A DNA stretch of 64,000 bases from Cyanobium sp. E1_MAG_00006 (GTDB lineage: Bacteria; Cyanobacteriota; Cyanobacteriia; PCC-6307; Cyanobiaceae): the NCBI GenBank assembly GCA_027488975.1, contig JAIYAQ010000029.1, positions 62,001 through 126,000 on the forward strand, given 5' to 3'. Positions 37,524-49,099 of the stretch are shown one piece after another. A program made the position numbers and the translations under genes. Each line of letters starts with the position of its first letter. The stretch's first letter is position 1. Below the pieces are notes generated by a model. The model was not told where the DNA came from and made no database searches. It saw nothing but the letters and a program-made list of their open reading frames with translations.

Positions 37524-39821
37524 TCAGAGCTCCAGTGGATCGGGATCGATCGCCAGGTTCACGTCGCGTGGCAGGGCGCGCCGCAGCTCCGCCTCTTGGG
37601 GGAGCGGCAGCGCCGTGGCCGCCGGTCCGTGCAGCAGCAGCTGCCAGCGGCTCTGGCCCGCGACCCGTGCCACCGGCGCCGGCGCTGGCCCGATGATCAC
37701 CCAGCCGCTGGCCTGCACCAGCGGCCGGATCTGCTCCGCCAGAGCCGCGGCTGCCGTGGCCGTTGCGCTGGCGGAGGGACCGGCCAACCGCAGCAGACAG
37801 GCCCGACTGAACGGCACCAGCCCGGCGGAACGCCGCAGGGCCAGCTCCTCCGCCACGAAGGCGCCGTAGCGGCCGTCCACCAGATGGCGGATCACCGGGT
37901 GCTCCGGGCTGTAGGTCTGCACCAGCACCTCACCCGGCCGATCGCCCCGGCCGGCCCGGCCCGCCAGCTGCAGCAGCAGCTGCAGGCATTCCTCGCCAGC
38001 CCGCAGGTCCGGCCGGTGAAGCAGCCCGTCAGCCGCCAGCACCGCCGCCAGGGTGACCCGGGGCAGGTCCATCCCCTTGGCCAGCATCTGCGTGCCCACC
38101 AACACATCGGCCTCGCCGGCGGCGAAGCGCTCCAGCAGCAACCGGTGTCCGTCGCGGCCACGGGTCGTGTCGCGGTCGAAGCGCAGCAGGCGCAGCCCCT
38201 CCAGCTCCTGTTCCAGGTGCTCCAGCACCCGCTGCGTGCCGGCGCCGAAGGGCTTGAATGCGGTGGAGCCGCACTGGCCGCAGCGGTCGCTCAGCTCGGC
38301 TCGGTTGTCGCACCAGTGGCAGCGCAGCCAGGAGCGCTCCTTCTGGCGGTGCACGGTCATCGCCACATCGCAGTGGGGGCACTGCACCACCTCGCCGCAG
38401 CTGCGGCAGCTCAGGAAACTGCTGTATCCGCGACGCGGCACCAGCACCACCGCCTGTCCGCCGTTCTCCTTCAGAGCCTCCAGCCGCTCCATCAGCGGCC
38501 GGCTGATCAGCCGGCGATGGCCCTCCGCCAGTTCCTGGCGCATGTCGACCAGATGCACCGGCGGCAGAGGACGCGCACCGATGCGTTGCGGCAGTTGCAG
38601 CAGTTGGCAGCTCGGGTCCTGCCCCTGGCAGGCCAGCCAGCTTTCAAGACTGGGCGTCGCACTGCCCAACACAAGGCGGGCACCGCTCTGCTGCGCTCGC
38701 AGGCGGGCCACATCGCGGGCGTGGTAACAGGGCATCGGACTCTCCTGCTTGTAGGAGCGGTCGTGCTCCTCATCGAGCACCACCAGGCCGAGCCTTGGTA
38801 GCGGCAGGAACACCGCTGAGCGGGTGCCCACCACCAGCAGCGGGGCCGCCTCCGGCTCGGAGGCGGCCAGCGCCCGCCGCCAGGTGGCGATGCGCTGGCT
38901 GTCGCTGCATCCGGAGTGGTACTCGGCCACCTGGCCACCAAAGCGGGCGCGGCAGCGATCCAGCAGCTGCGGGATCAGCCCGATCTCTGGCGTCAGCAGC
39001 AGAGCCGAACGCCGCTGCTGCAGGCAGGCGGCCGCCGCTTGCAGGTACACCTCGGTCTTGCCGGCGCCGGTGACACCCCAGAGCAGCAGCTCGGAACCCG
39101 GCGCCGCACGCTCAATCGCCGCCAGCGCCGCAGCCTGATCGGCTGTGAGCTGGCGGGGTGTCTCCAGTGGCCCATCGCCGACTGCGCCGGTCCGATCAAT
39201 GCCCCGGTCGCGCTGCTCGAGGCGCATCTCCCGTTCCAGAAGCCCACGCCGCTCGAGAGCGTCCGCCACGGCCCGGCTCACTCCGGCGGCCTGCAGCAGA
39301 TCGCTCTGCCAGGCCTGTCCGCCGCGCTGCGCCAGCATGGCCAGCAGAACCCTCTGACGTTCGCTCAGATCCGCCGGCTGGATGGTTTCCGGGTTCACCG
39401 GCAGGCGCAGCCAGAGCCTCTGGCGTGGGCTCGCAGCAATGCGACCGGGGTTCTGGCCCAGCCAGCCCGGCGGCAGGGCGGCCTTGAGGGTGCGGAAGCG
39501 GCTGGTGTGACAACCATCGGCCACCCTGGCGATCAGCTCCTGCCAGTGGGGATCCACCGCGGCGCTCTGATGCACCGCCTCGATCGGCTGCAGGGTGCGG
39601 CCTTCCAGCTCTGCTGGCAGGGTCTGCAGCAGCTCCACCACCAGTCCCACGTGGCGGCGACCCCGAAGTCGCAGTTGGACCAGATCCCCGCAGCCCAGTG
39701 GCAGCTGCTCGGGATTGGCGTAGGTGAACACCTGCCCTTCGCGGCCGGCCTCCAGCCACACCTGCAGCCAGCGGTTGGGGGTGCCGCCGAATTGTTCCGG
39801 CTCCAGTCTTGCAAAGCTCAC
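37524..39821 (-). CDS. priA: Primosomal protein N' (replication-restart helicase)
   Basis: 765 residues. N-terminal 3'-DNA-binding domain, then helicase motifs: WGVTGAGKTEVYLQAA (Walker A), LDEEHDRSYKQES (DEEH box), VLGSATPSLESW, the zinc-binding Cys cluster (SCRSCGEVVQCPHCD and CHWCDN...DRCGQCG), and VLVGTQMLAKGMDLP with QLAGRAGRGDRPG. Eight Cys in the C-x2-C pairs are intact. Restarts stalled replication forks. Convergent with the DUF3153 gene. Confidence 0.97.
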   Translation of the reverse strand: MSFARLEPEQFGGTPNRWLQVWLEAGREGQVFTYANPEQLPLGCGDLVQLRLRGRRHVGLVVELLQTLPAELEGRTLQPIEAVHQSAAVDPHWQELIARVADGCHTSRFRTLKAALPPGWLGQNPGRIAASPRQRLWLRLPVNPETIQPADLSERQRVLLAMLAQRGGQAWQSDLLQAAGVSRAVADALERRGLLEREMRLEQRDRGIDRTGAVGDGPLETPRQLTADQAAALAAIERAAPGSELLLWGVTGAGKTEVYLQAAAACLQQRRSALLLTPEIGLIPQLLDRCRARFGGQVAEYHSGCSDSQRIATWRRALAASEPEAAPLLVVGTRSAVFLPLPRLGLVVLDEEHDRSYKQESPMPCYHARDVARLRAQQSGARLVLGSATPSLESWLACQGQDPSCQLLQLPQRIGARPLPPVHLVDMRQELAEGHRRLISRPLMERLEALKENGGQAVVLVPRRGYSSFLSCRSCGEVVQCPHCDVAMTVHRQKERSWLRCHWCDNRAELSDRCGQCGSTAFKPFGAGTQRVLEHLEQELEGLRLLRFDRDTTRGRDGHRLLLERFAAGEADVLVGTQMLAKGMDLPRVTLAAVLAADGLLHRPDLRAGEECLQLLLQLAGRAGRGDRPGEVLVQTYSPEHPVIRHLVDGRYGAFVAEELALRRSAGLVPFSRACLLRLAGPSASATATAAAALAEQIRPLVQASGWVIIGPAPAPVARVAGQSRWQLLLHGPAATALPLPQEAELRRALPRDVNLAIDPDPLEL

Positions 39822-40415
39822 AGGGGTTTCTTAAGATGAGCCTGTTGAGCAGTCCACAGGGCTGTAGTCGGAACCCGGCAAGGTTTCGTCCAGAGGGAAG
39901 ATCCCGAGGAAGGCCAGGTCCACCTGAGCCCCCGATCTGCGACCACCCCTGACAGCGTTGCCCGGGCCTTCGCCCAATCCGGTTCCTGTTTGTTCTGCTT
40001 CACCGTCCTGTCCCATCGCCTCCGGCTTGGCTGAGCCGGCGACGGATGCCACCCTCGTGGAGAGAGCGTTGCGTCGCTCGCTCCTGTTCATCCTCCCCGC
40101 CGCCAGCCAGTTGATCACAGGCTCCACAGCGAACGCTGATTTTTCAGCTTTGCTGCAGCCTCTGCCATTTGGTCCCTCGGGCGTTCCGATTCTCTGTCCA
40201 TTGCTCCGGAGGAGTCACGGTCCTGCGGATCGCGCATCTGTGGCTGGTTCCATCCACCAAGGCAAGCCGTTCCCGCCCTCCGACTCCCTCCCTCCGCCAG
40301 AGCCCGCAGCCACCCAGCACCAATTCAGCTGCCAGCGAACACCCGACACCCGAGACTCCGACACCCCGTCGTCCCGTTCCCGCCCACTGCACTCTTCACC
40401 TCCATCCCTTTCCCG
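39822..40415. other. 594-bp region upstream of rpoD without a recognisable gene
   Basis: Lies between the divergent priA and rpoD starts. It has open frames on both strands but none with a recognised domain, and the composition shifts to less G+C-rich than neighbours near 40100-40400. It probably contains the promoters of priA and rpoD and a long rpoD 5' leader. I found no tRNA or strong terminator. Confidence 0.5.
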
Positions 40416-41837
<1,422 letters not shown>

Positions 41838-41901
41838 TCAGCCGCCGCTGAACCGGCGCCTGAACCCATCCGCAGGGCCGGCCGGTCCTACGGTTCCCTC
41901 G

Positions 41902-41933
41902 TCCGGCGGGTTGTACCCGCCGGATTTTGTTTG
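41902..41933 (+). terminator. Rho-independent terminator after rpoD
   Basis: Stem TCCGGCGGG (41902-41910), loop TTGTA, stem CCCGCCGGA (41916-41924), then TTTTGTTTG. Perfect 9-bp stem plus a T-rich tract, immediately upstream of the glycosyltransferase start at 41948. Separates rpoD from the envelope operon. Confidence 0.9.
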
Positions 41934-41947
41934 TGCCTGCTCCGCCG

Positions 41948-43039
41948 ATGCGGCTCTCGATCGTTCTGCCCACCTACAACGAGCGGGCCAACATCGAGCC
42001 GCTGCTGGCTCAACTGCTGCCGCTGCAGCAGCACGTCAGCCTCGAAATCCTGGTGGTGGACGACGACTCCGCCGATGGCACTGCCGAGCTGGTGCGCCAG
42101 CTGGCGCAGCACCACTCCTGCCTGCGGCTGATTCGACGTGTGGGGCGCTCCGGACTGGCCAGCGCCATCAAGGAGGGGCTGCTCGATGCCACCGGTGATC
42201 TGGCCCTCGTGATGGACAGCGATGGCCAGCATGAACCTGCTGCCGTGCTGCGGGCCGTCCAGACCCTGCAGCAGGGGGAGCTGGATCTGGTGGTGGGCAG
42301 CCGCTTCCACGCCGATGCTGAGATCCATGGATTGAGCGGCCGCAGGGAGCAGGGCTCCACCTGGGCCAATGCGGCCTCCCGCTTCAGCCTGCCGCGCACC
42401 TACGGCCAGCTCACCGATCTGATGAGCGGCTTCTTTGCCCTGCGCCTCGAGCCGTTGCTGCCGCTGATACGGGCGGTGGATGTGAACGGGTTCAAGTTCC
42501 TCTATGAGCTGCTGGCGGTCAGCCGTGGCCGGTTGCGGGTGGCGGAGGTGCCGCTCACCTTCCAGCCCCGAACCAGTGGCAGCTCCAAGCTGGATCTGGC
42601 TGTGTTCTGGGACTTTCTGATCTCCCTGCTGCATAGCCTCAGCTTCCGCCTGTTGCCGCGGCGGGCCATCAGCTTCGCCCTGGTGGGCACCAGCGGTGTC
42701 GCCGTGCAGCTGCTGGCCACGCAGTTGCTGATGGCCAGCGGCTATCTCGGCTTCGAGCAGGCCCTGCCGCTGGCGGTGGTGGCGGCCGCCAGCTCCAACT
42801 ATCTGATCAACAACGCCCTGACCTTCCGCTTTCAACGCCTGCGCGGCCTAGGGCTGCTGCGCGGCCTGCTGAAGTTTCTTCTGGTGGCTTCCCTGCCGGT
42901 CCTGGCCAACGTGGGTCTGGCATCGGCGTACTACAGCTTCGTGGCTCGCGACACCTTCTGGGCTCAGCTGGCCGGAATCTTCGTGGTGTTCGTCTGGAAC
43001 TATGCCGCCAGCAGCCGCTTCGTCTGGAACACGCCATAG
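41948..43039 (+). CDS. Polyprenyl-phosphate glycosyltransferase (GT2) with GtrA domain
   Basis: 363 residues from ATG 41948. GT2 domain: LSIVLPTYNERANIEPLL, LVVDDDSADGTAELV, VMDSDGQHEPAAV (DxD) and LMSGFFALR, similar to dolichol-phosphate mannosyl/glucosyl synthases. The C-terminal 120 residues are four membrane helices of the GtrA family (ISFALVGTSGVAVQLLATQL, SSNYLINNALTFRFQR). Likely makes undecaprenyl-phosphate sugar at the inner face. First gene of a four-gene run. Confidence 0.9.
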   Translation: MRLSIVLPTYNERANIEPLLAQLLPLQQHVSLEILVVDDDSADGTAELVRQLAQHHSCLRLIRRVGRSGLASAIKEGLLDATGDLALVMDSDGQHEPAAVLRAVQTLQQGELDLVVGSRFHADAEIHGLSGRREQGSTWANAASRFSLPRTYGQLTDLMSGFFALRLEPLLPLIRAVDVNGFKFLYELLAVSRGRLRVAEVPLTFQPRTSGSSKLDLAVFWDFLISLLHSLSFRLLPRRAISFALVGTSGVAVQLLATQLLMASGYLGFEQALPLAVVAAASSNYLINNALTFRFQRLRGLGLLRGLLKFLLVASLPVLANVGLASAYYSFVARDTFWAQLAGIFVVFVWNYAASSRFVWNTP

Positions 43040-43049
43040 GTTCGGGCCC

Positions 43050-44855
43050 ATGCAACATGCACTTGCCCGTCTTGAATCCTGGCTGGATCATGACCCTCTG
43101 CGGCGCCCCCTGCTGGCCCTGCTGGCCCTGATCGGTCTGTGCGTTCTGGCCTTCTTCAATCAGTTGGCTGGTCTCGGACTGATGGACAAGACCGAGGGGC
43201 TGTTCGTGGAGGTGCCCCGTCAGATGCTGCTCAGCGGCGATTGGGTCACCCCCCGCTGGAACGGTGTGCCGTTCTTCGACTATCCCGTGTGGGGCTACTG
43301 GATGGTGGGGCTCAGCTTCCGCCTCTTCGGGATCAGTGAGGGGGCCGCACGCCTGCCGGCAGCCATGGCCGCCACGGCCACGGTGCTCGCTCTGTTCGGA
43401 CTGCTGTTGGTGCTTGCCCCCCGTGATGAGCCGCAGCAGCGGCGCGTGGGCCGGGCCAGCCTCTGCGCCGCCGTTCTCACCCTGAACCCCGCCTGGGTGG
43501 GCTGGGGGCGCTCCTCGGTGACCGACATGTTCCTGGCCAGCAGTATCAGCCTGGCGTTGCTGGGTTTTGCCCTGGCCTGGGGTGCTGCTGATCGGCCTGC
43601 CCTGCGGCGGCTCGGTCATACCGCGCTCGCTCTGTTCTGCGGTGTGGCGGTTCTGGCCAAGGGGCCGGTGGGGCTGCTGCTGCCTGGGCTGGTGATCCTG
43701 CTGTTCCTGCTGCTCCGGGGGCAGCTGCTGCAGGAGGTGCGTCGCACCCCCTGGCTGCCGATGCTGGCGCTGTTTCTGGGGGTGACCATCCCCTGGTACG
43801 CGGCAGCGACCGCGGCCAATGGCATGGCCTTCCTGAGCCACTTCATCGGCTTCAGCAACCTGGATCGCTTCACCTCGGTGCTGTACAGCCACCCAGGGCC
43901 GCCCTGGTTCTATCTCCCCTGGCTGGTGTTGCTGTTGCTCCCCTGGTCGATCTTCCTGCCGGTGGCTGTGGCCCGTCTGCGTTTCGGGCGCCCGCAGATC
44001 TGGCGTGGCCCTGCCGGACCCGGCGATCTGCCACTGCTGGCACTGATCTGGCTGCTGTTGATCGTGGCGTTCTTCTCCGCCGCCGCCACCAAGCTGCCCG
44101 GTTACATCCTGCCGGCACTGCCCGGTGGCGCCCTGCTGGTTGGCCTGCTGTTCGCTCCCTTCCCAGTTGCCGCCGGCCAGTCAGAGCTGGTGCCGGGGCC
44201 GGGACTGCGCTGGAGCGGCGCGATCAATGCCCTGTTGCTGGCCGCCGCGGCACTGGCTGCCGCCCTGGCCCCCGGCTGGATCGGCGGCGATCCCTCCTTC
44301 CCCGGGTTCGCCGAGGTGATCCGGGCCTCGCCCCTGCCGCTGCTGCTGGCTCTGCCACTGGCGTTGGCTGTTGTCGCCCTCACGGTTGCGCTGCTGCGCT
44401 CGAAGAGGCAGCCCGGCGCCCTTGCCTGGCTGTGGCTCCCAAATGCCGCTGCCTTTGCGGCCGTTCTCGCTCTGGTGGTTCCCGCCCTCACACCGTTGCT
44501 GGATCAGGAGCGGTTGCTGCCGATCCGCACCCTGGCGCGGCTGGCGGGGCGCGAGGCCAAGCAGGGGGAGCCCCTGCTGGTGGTGGGCTACAAGCGCTAT
44601 AGCGTCGTGTACTACAGCGGTCGGCCGGTGCTGTTCGTGAGTTCGCCCGACGAGGCGCTGAAGGCCCTTTCAGACAGGGAAGCCGGACGGGGCTCCTATG
44701 CCGGCAGCGGCTCCACCCTTCTATTGCTGGGTAGTGATCCGGAGCTGCTGGACTTCGGCGTCGGACCCGGTGATTCCGCCCTGCTCGCGCGACGTGACGC
44801 GCACCGGCTGGTGCGGTTGCCTATGGACCGACTGCATCAGCTCGTTGGACCGTGA
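43050..44855 (+). CDS. ArnT-like GT39-family membrane glycosyltransferase
   Basis: 601 residues from ATG 43050, with about 11-12 hydrophobic segments. GLMDKTEGLFVEVPRQML is the first external loop with the catalytic acidic residue, followed by WNGVPFFDYPVWGYW and AARLPAAMAATATVLALFGL, as in ArnT/PMT. It likely takes sugar from undecaprenyl phosphate and transfers it to an envelope acceptor. A soluble C-terminal part has YKRYSVVYYSGRPVLFVSSPDEA. Acceptor unknown. 10 nt after the GT2 gene. Confidence 0.9.
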   Translation: MQHALARLESWLDHDPLRRPLLALLALIGLCVLAFFNQLAGLGLMDKTEGLFVEVPRQMLLSGDWVTPRWNGVPFFDYPVWGYWMVGLSFRLFGISEGAARLPAAMAATATVLALFGLLLVLAPRDEPQQRRVGRASLCAAVLTLNPAWVGWGRSSVTDMFLASSISLALLGFALAWGAADRPALRRLGHTALALFCGVAVLAKGPVGLLLPGLVILLFLLLRGQLLQEVRRTPWLPMLALFLGVTIPWYAAATAANGMAFLSHFIGFSNLDRFTSVLYSHPGPPWFYLPWLVLLLLPWSIFLPVAVARLRFGRPQIWRGPAGPGDLPLLALIWLLLIVAFFSAAATKLPGYILPALPGGALLVGLLFAPFPVAAGQSELVPGPGLRWSGAINALLLAAAALAAALAPGWIGGDPSFPGFAEVIRASPLPLLLALPLALAVVALTVALLRSKRQPGALAWLWLPNAAAFAAVLALVVPALTPLLDQERLLPIRTLARLAGREAKQGEPLLVVGYKRYSVVYYSGRPVLFVSSPDEALKALSDREAGRGSYAGSGSTLLLLGSDPELLDFGVGPGDSALLARRDAHRLVRLPMDRLHQLVGP

Positions 44856-45556
44856 TGGCAAGGTTGCGTTCCCTGCTGCTGGACTGGCTTCTGGCGCTGG
44901 GTCGCTGGCGCCTGTTCGCAACGCTTGCCACGGCCGCGGCCTTTGGCCTGAGCCATTCAGCCCTGCTGGTCACGCCCGTACCGCCCTTTGATCTGGCCAT
45001 TCTCAACTGCGTGCATGGCGCCATTCCGGATGCGCTGGGGCCCCTGGTGATGCGCGTCTACCAGTTCAGTGGCGTGCACGTCAGTGCGGTTCTGGTTCTG
45101 GCCGTGTTGATCTTCCTGGCCCTGCGCCGCTTCTGGGCTGATGTTGTCTGTCTGATGGTGGGCACCGGTGGCATCCTGTTGATCGTGGATCGCTGCCTCA
45201 AGCCTGCGTTCGATCGGCCCCGTCCGGAGGGAAGCCTGCTGCAAGACATCTCCGGCCGCAGTTTCCCCAGCGGCCACGCGGCTGGCTCGGTGGTGTTCTA
45301 TTTCCTCACCTGCTGTCTGCTTTCGGCCCACTACCCGCGCCTGCGACGGCCCCTGTTCCTGATGTCCAGCATCTGGGTGGGCCTGGTGTGGCTCAGCACC
45401 CTTTATGTCAGGGCCCACTGGCTCACCGACATCGCCGCAGGCGCGGCACTCGGCTATGTGTGGCTCAGCTTCTGCCTGGCGGGGTTCACCGTCTGGGAGC
45501 GGCACCACGCCCGCCGGTCTTCTCCGACCGCTTCATCCCCTGCTGCGAATGGCTGA
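44855..45556 (+). CDS. PAP2-family membrane phosphatase
   Basis: 233 residues from ATG 44855, which shares one base with the preceding stop (TGATG). Six membrane helices with the three PAP2 motifs: KPAFDRPRP, FPSGHAAGSVVF and RAHWLTDIAAGAALGY. Likely dephosphorylates undecaprenyl pyrophosphate or a lipid phosphate. Position after GT2-GtrA and GT39 suggests recycling of the lipid carrier. 8-nt overlap with the next gene. Confidence 0.9.
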   Translation: MARLRSLLLDWLLALGRWRLFATLATAAAFGLSHSALLVTPVPPFDLAILNCVHGAIPDALGPLVMRVYQFSGVHVSAVLVLAVLIFLALRRFWADVVCLMVGTGGILLIVDRCLKPAFDRPRPEGSLLQDISGRSFPSGHAAGSVVFYFLTCCLLSAHYPRLRRPLFLMSSIWVGLVWLSTLYVRAHWLTDIAAGAALGYVWLSFCLAGFTVWERHHARRSSPTASSPAANG

Positions 45557-45953
45557 CGGCCTTGCCTCCCTGCGCGCTCTCTGCGGCCTGCGCTCCGCCC
45601 CGCTCCTCTCGGCAGCAGACCATGAGGCCCTGCGCGCGGAACTTCTGCCCCTGCTGCAGCGCTGCGACTGGTTCACGATCGGTGTGATGGCGCCCTCCGC
45701 CGAGGCCGCCGTGGCGGCCCTGCGCGGCGCCGAACGGTCCAACGGCTGGCCTGCCCTGGAGCTTGATCCCGCTGGCGAGGCGCTGGCGGCGATCGAGGGG
45801 CCGGTGTTTCTCAAGGCCAATCAGAACAGTGGCCGCTTTCTGGTGCGCCGGGAGACGGGCCTCGGCGAGGGCCTCCTCATCACCGGCCACAGCCCCGCCG
45901 ATCCCGACGCTGAAGACACCTGGGGGCCGCTGCCGCTGGACTTCTTCGCCTGA
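45549..45953 (+). CDS. DUF1824 family protein
   Basis: 134 residues. LRAELLPLLQRCDWFTIGVMA and GPVFLKANQNSGRFLVRRE, then GEGLLITGHSP, are the conserved DUF1824 blocks of cyanobacteria. No known function. Overlaps the PAP2 stop by 8 nt, so it is probably in the same operon but need not share its function. Confidence 0.82.
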   Translation: MADGLASLRALCGLRSAPLLSAADHEALRAELLPLLQRCDWFTIGVMAPSAEAAVAALRGAERSNGWPALELDPAGEALAAIEGPVFLKANQNSGRFLVRRETGLGEGLLITGHSPADPDAEDTWGPLPLDFFA

Positions 45954-46116
45954 GCTTCTTCCCCGGGGCTTCGGCCAGCTGACCTGGGCCATCTGATCAC
46001 GACTGGAGACCACGACTGCTGATCACGACATCGAGCCAGCGAGCTGAGCCGGACCCTCAGGTGCCTAGGCTGGGCGGCTGTGATTCGGCGGCTGCCGCTG
46101 CCTCCCCAGCTTTCTG

Positions 46117-47082
46117 ATGGCCGCTTCCCAACTGCGCATCGCCTCCCGCCGCAGCCAGCTGGCCATGGTGCAGACCCACTGGGTGCGCGATGAGCTGGTC
46201 AAGGCGCACCCAGGCCTGGAGATCAGCATCGAGGCCATGGCCACCCAGGGCGACAAGATCCTCGATGTGGCGCTGGCCAAGATCGGCGACAAGGGCCTGT
46301 TCACCAAGGAACTGGAGGCTCAGATGCTGGTGGATCGGGCCGATATCGCCGTCCACAGCCTCAAGGACCTGCCTACCAACCTGCCCGAGGGGCTGATGCT
46401 CGGCTGCGTCACCGAGCGGGAAGACCCGGCCGATGCCCTGGTGGTGCATGCGAAGCACAAGGACAAGACCCTCGCCACCTTGCCGGAGGGCGCCGTGGTG
46501 GGCACCAGCTCCCTGCGCCGCCTGGCCCAGCTGCGCCACCACTACCCGCACCTCACCTTCAAGGATGTGCGCGGCAACGTGATCACCCGCCTGGAGAAGC
46601 TGGATTCCGGCGAGTTCGACTGTCTGATCCTGGCGGCCGCTGGCCTGGGCCGCCTCGGCCTGGGCGAGCGCATCCACGAGCTGATCGATCCCTCCATCTC
46701 CCTGCACGCCGTGGGCCAGGGCGCCCTGGGCATCGAGTGCCGTGAGGGCGATGCCACCGTGCTGGAGCAGATCAAGGTGTTGGAGCACCTGCCCACCGCC
46801 CGCCGCTGCCTGGCGGAGCGGGCGTTCCTGCGGGAGCTGGAGGGCGGTTGCCAGGTGCCGATCGGCGTGAACACCCGCTTCGAGGGCGAGGGTGATGCGG
46901 CCGAACTGGTGCTCACCGGCATGGTGGCCAGCCTCGACGGCCAGCGTTTGATCCGCGATGAGGCGCGCGGCCCGCAACACGACCCCGAGCCGATCGGCAT
47001 CGCTCTAGCCCACATGCTCAAGCAGCAGGGTGCAGGGGAGATCCTGGAGGAGATCTTTGCAAGCGTCCGGCCCGAGGCCTGA
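46117..47082 (+). CDS. hemC: Hydroxymethylbilane synthase (porphobilinogen deaminase)
   Basis: Joins four porphobilinogens to hydroxymethylbilane, common precursor of heme, chlorophyll, bilins and B12. 321 residues. [45 protein letters not shown] and the dipyrromethane-cofactor Cys in [11 protein letters not shown] are all present. Own promoter probably lies in the 163-bp gap upstream. Confidence 0.97.
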   Translation: MAASQLRIASRRSQLAMVQTHWVRDELVKAHPGLEISIEAMATQGDKILDVALAKIGDKGLFTKELEAQMLVDRADIAVHSLKDLPTNLPEGLMLGCVTEREDPADALVVHAKHKDKTLATLPEGAVVGTSSLRRLAQLRHHYPHLTFKDVRGNVITRLEKLDSGEFDCLILAAAGLGRLGLGERIHELIDPSISLHAVGQGALGIECREGDATVLEQIKVLEHLPTARRCLAERAFLRELEGGCQVPIGVNTRFEGEGDAAELVLTGMVASLDGQRLIRDEARGPQHDPEPIGIALAHMLKQQGAGEILEEIFASVRPEA

Positions 47083-49099
47083 TCTCACTCCGCGCGGTTC
47101 CGCGGCGGCGCCAGCAACCGGCCCGACCGAGACGGGCGCGTCCAGTGAAGCCGGCGAAGCCAGGCCCCTGCCGTTTCAGTGGAGCCTGCTGGCCTGGGCT
47201 GCCCTGGTGGGGGTGCTCACCGGCCTGGCCGTGGTGGGCTTTCACGAGCTGCTCGGTTTCATCAACAACGTGCTTTTCGGGCCGGTGGTGGCCGGCCTGC
47301 TCGACCTGGTGGGTCAGGCGCAGCCCGAGCCACCGCCGCTGGAGCTGCCGCCCCCCGCAGCGGACACCGGCACGCCGTTGAAGGCACTGCTGCAGCTTGG
47401 TCTGGGCGGGCTTGGTTTTCTGCCCTCACCGCCGGCTCCACCGGAACCGCTGCCCCTGCCCGAGCCGGGCCTACCGCTCTGGCTCGAATCCTGGCCGGTC
47501 GTGCTGGTGCCGCTGCTCGGCGGTCTGGCGGTGGGTGCACTGCGCAGCCTGGCCCGCGATCTCGGGCCGAGCCTGCCCAGCCTGATGGCCATGGCCGAGG
47601 GGGCCATGGCGGCGGCACCACGCCTGCCGCTGGTGCGTCTTGTGGCGGCTTCCCTGAGCCTTGGCAGTGGTGCCTCGCTCGGGCCGGAGGGCCCGAGCGT
47701 GGAGAGCGGCGGCAATATCGGCCTCTGGGTGGGCACCCGCGGTGGCTTGTCGCCCCAGTCGCAGAAGGCGCTGGTGGCGGCAGGTGTGGCGGCGGGCCTG
47801 GCGGCCGGCTTCAAGGCGCCGATCGCCGGCGTCTTCTTCGCCTTTGAGGGCAGCTACAGCACGATCCCCGGCCGTCCCAGCGTGCGGGCGGTGCTGGTGG
47901 CGGCGGTCGCTTCCGAGCTGGTCACCCAGCTGTTTCTCGGTGATGAGCCGATCTTCCGTCTGCCGGCCTACGAGGTGCGCTCCCTCTGGGAGCTGCCGCT
48001 CTATCTGGGCTTGGGTCTGCTGGCCAGTCTGCTGTCTCTGGCTCTGGTCACGCTCCTGTCGGCCGGCCGCAGCGGGCCGGTGCAGCGTGCCCTCAGCCGT
48101 GTGCCGACCTGGCTGCTCACCGGACTCGGTGGCCTGGCGGTGGGGCTGATGGCTCTCGGCTTTCCGGAGGTGCTGGGGGTCGGTTACGACACCATCGAAG
48201 CCCTGCTGGGGAGCGACGGCGGCATCGCCCTGGTCACCCTGCTGGGCCTGCTGGTCGTGAAGCTGCTGGCAACCGGCATCAGCAGCGCGACCGGCTTTGT
48301 GGGTGGCGGCTTCGCGCCCTCGCTGTTCCTCGGGGCGGTGCTGGGCAGCGTCTACGGCCAGGTGCTGGGGGATGGCGGCCTGCACCTGCCGGTGGCTGAA
48401 CCTCCCGCCTACGCGATGGTCGGCATGGCGGCGGTGCTGGCGGGCAGTGCCCGGGCGCCGCTGACGGCCCTGCTGCTGCTGTTCGAACTTACCCACGACA
48501 TCCGCATCGTGCTGCCGCTGATGGCGGCGGCCGGCCTGAGCGCCGCCCTTGTGGAGCGCTGGCAGGGCCTGGCTGATCCCGGCCTGCTGGGGCCGGATCT
48601 GATCGAGGAGCAGCGTCGTAACCGCCTGGCTTCGGTTCCGGTGCTGGAGGCGCTTGAACAGGAATCGCCCCTGGTGCTGCCGGCCTCCACGCCCGCCGCC
48701 ACGGCCCTCAAGCTGCTGCTGGCGGCCCATGGCCACTGCCTGATGGTGGAGGAGGACAACTGGGTGCTGGGTCTGGTGAGCCTGGAAGACCTGCAGCGGC
48801 CGATCTCGGCCGGATCACCGCAGCGCCCCCTGCGGGAGTGTCGCCGTTCCGATCTGCTCTGGCTCACCACCGAGGCCAATCTTTCCCAGCTGGAGGATCA
48901 GCTGCGGCCGAACGGCCTGCGTCAGGTGCCGGTGTTCCGCCTGGAGGATCCCGCCCTGCCGAAGCTGCCGGTGGGGCCGCCCAGTGGCGGGCTGCCGGTG
49001 GCGGCCCTGCAGGGTCTGGCCAGCCGCGATGGCATGGCACGGGCCCTGGCCCGGCTGGCCACCTCGAGCCTTCTCTCTCCGGCTGGATCTACGGCTTGA
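47030..49099 (+). CDS. ClC-type chloride channel/antiporter with CBS domains
   Basis: 689 residues if the GTG at 47030 is used (overlapping hemC by 53 nt); a TTG at 47057 is an alternative. About ten or more membrane helices carry ClC motifs: [17 protein letters not shown] (with the gating Glu), [15 protein letters not shown] and [20 protein letters not shown]. The C-terminus holds two CBS-like modules ([19 protein letters not shown] and [12 protein letters not shown]). It moves Cl- or H+/Cl-; the gating Glu suggests antiport. Converges with the L,D-transpeptidase. Confidence 0.92.
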   Translation: MQGRSWRRSLQASGPRPDLTPRGSAAAPATGPTETGASSEAGEARPLPFQWSLLAWAALVGVLTGLAVVGFHELLGFINNVLFGPVVAGLLDLVGQAQPEPPPLELPPPAADTGTPLKALLQLGLGGLGFLPSPPAPPEPLPLPEPGLPLWLESWPVVLVPLLGGLAVGALRSLARDLGPSLPSLMAMAEGAMAAAPRLPLVRLVAASLSLGSGASLGPEGPSVESGGNIGLWVGTRGGLSPQSQKALVAAGVAAGLAAGFKAPIAGVFFAFEGSYSTIPGRPSVRAVLVAAVASELVTQLFLGDEPIFRLPAYEVRSLWELPLYLGLGLLASLLSLALVTLLSAGRSGPVQRALSRVPTWLLTGLGGLAVGLMALGFPEVLGVGYDTIEALLGSDGGIALVTLLGLLVVKLLATGISSATGFVGGGFAPSLFLGAVLGSVYGQVLGDGGLHLPVAEPPAYAMVGMAAVLAGSARAPLTALLLLFELTHDIRIVLPLMAAAGLSAALVERWQGLADPGLLGPDLIEEQRRNRLASVPVLEALEQESPLVLPASTPAATALKLLLAAHGHCLMVEEDNWVLGLVSLEDLQRPISAGSPQRPLRECRRSDLLWLTTEANLSQLEDQLRPNGLRQVPVFRLEDPALPKLPVGPPSGGLPVAALQGLASRDGMARALARLATSSLLSPAGSTA

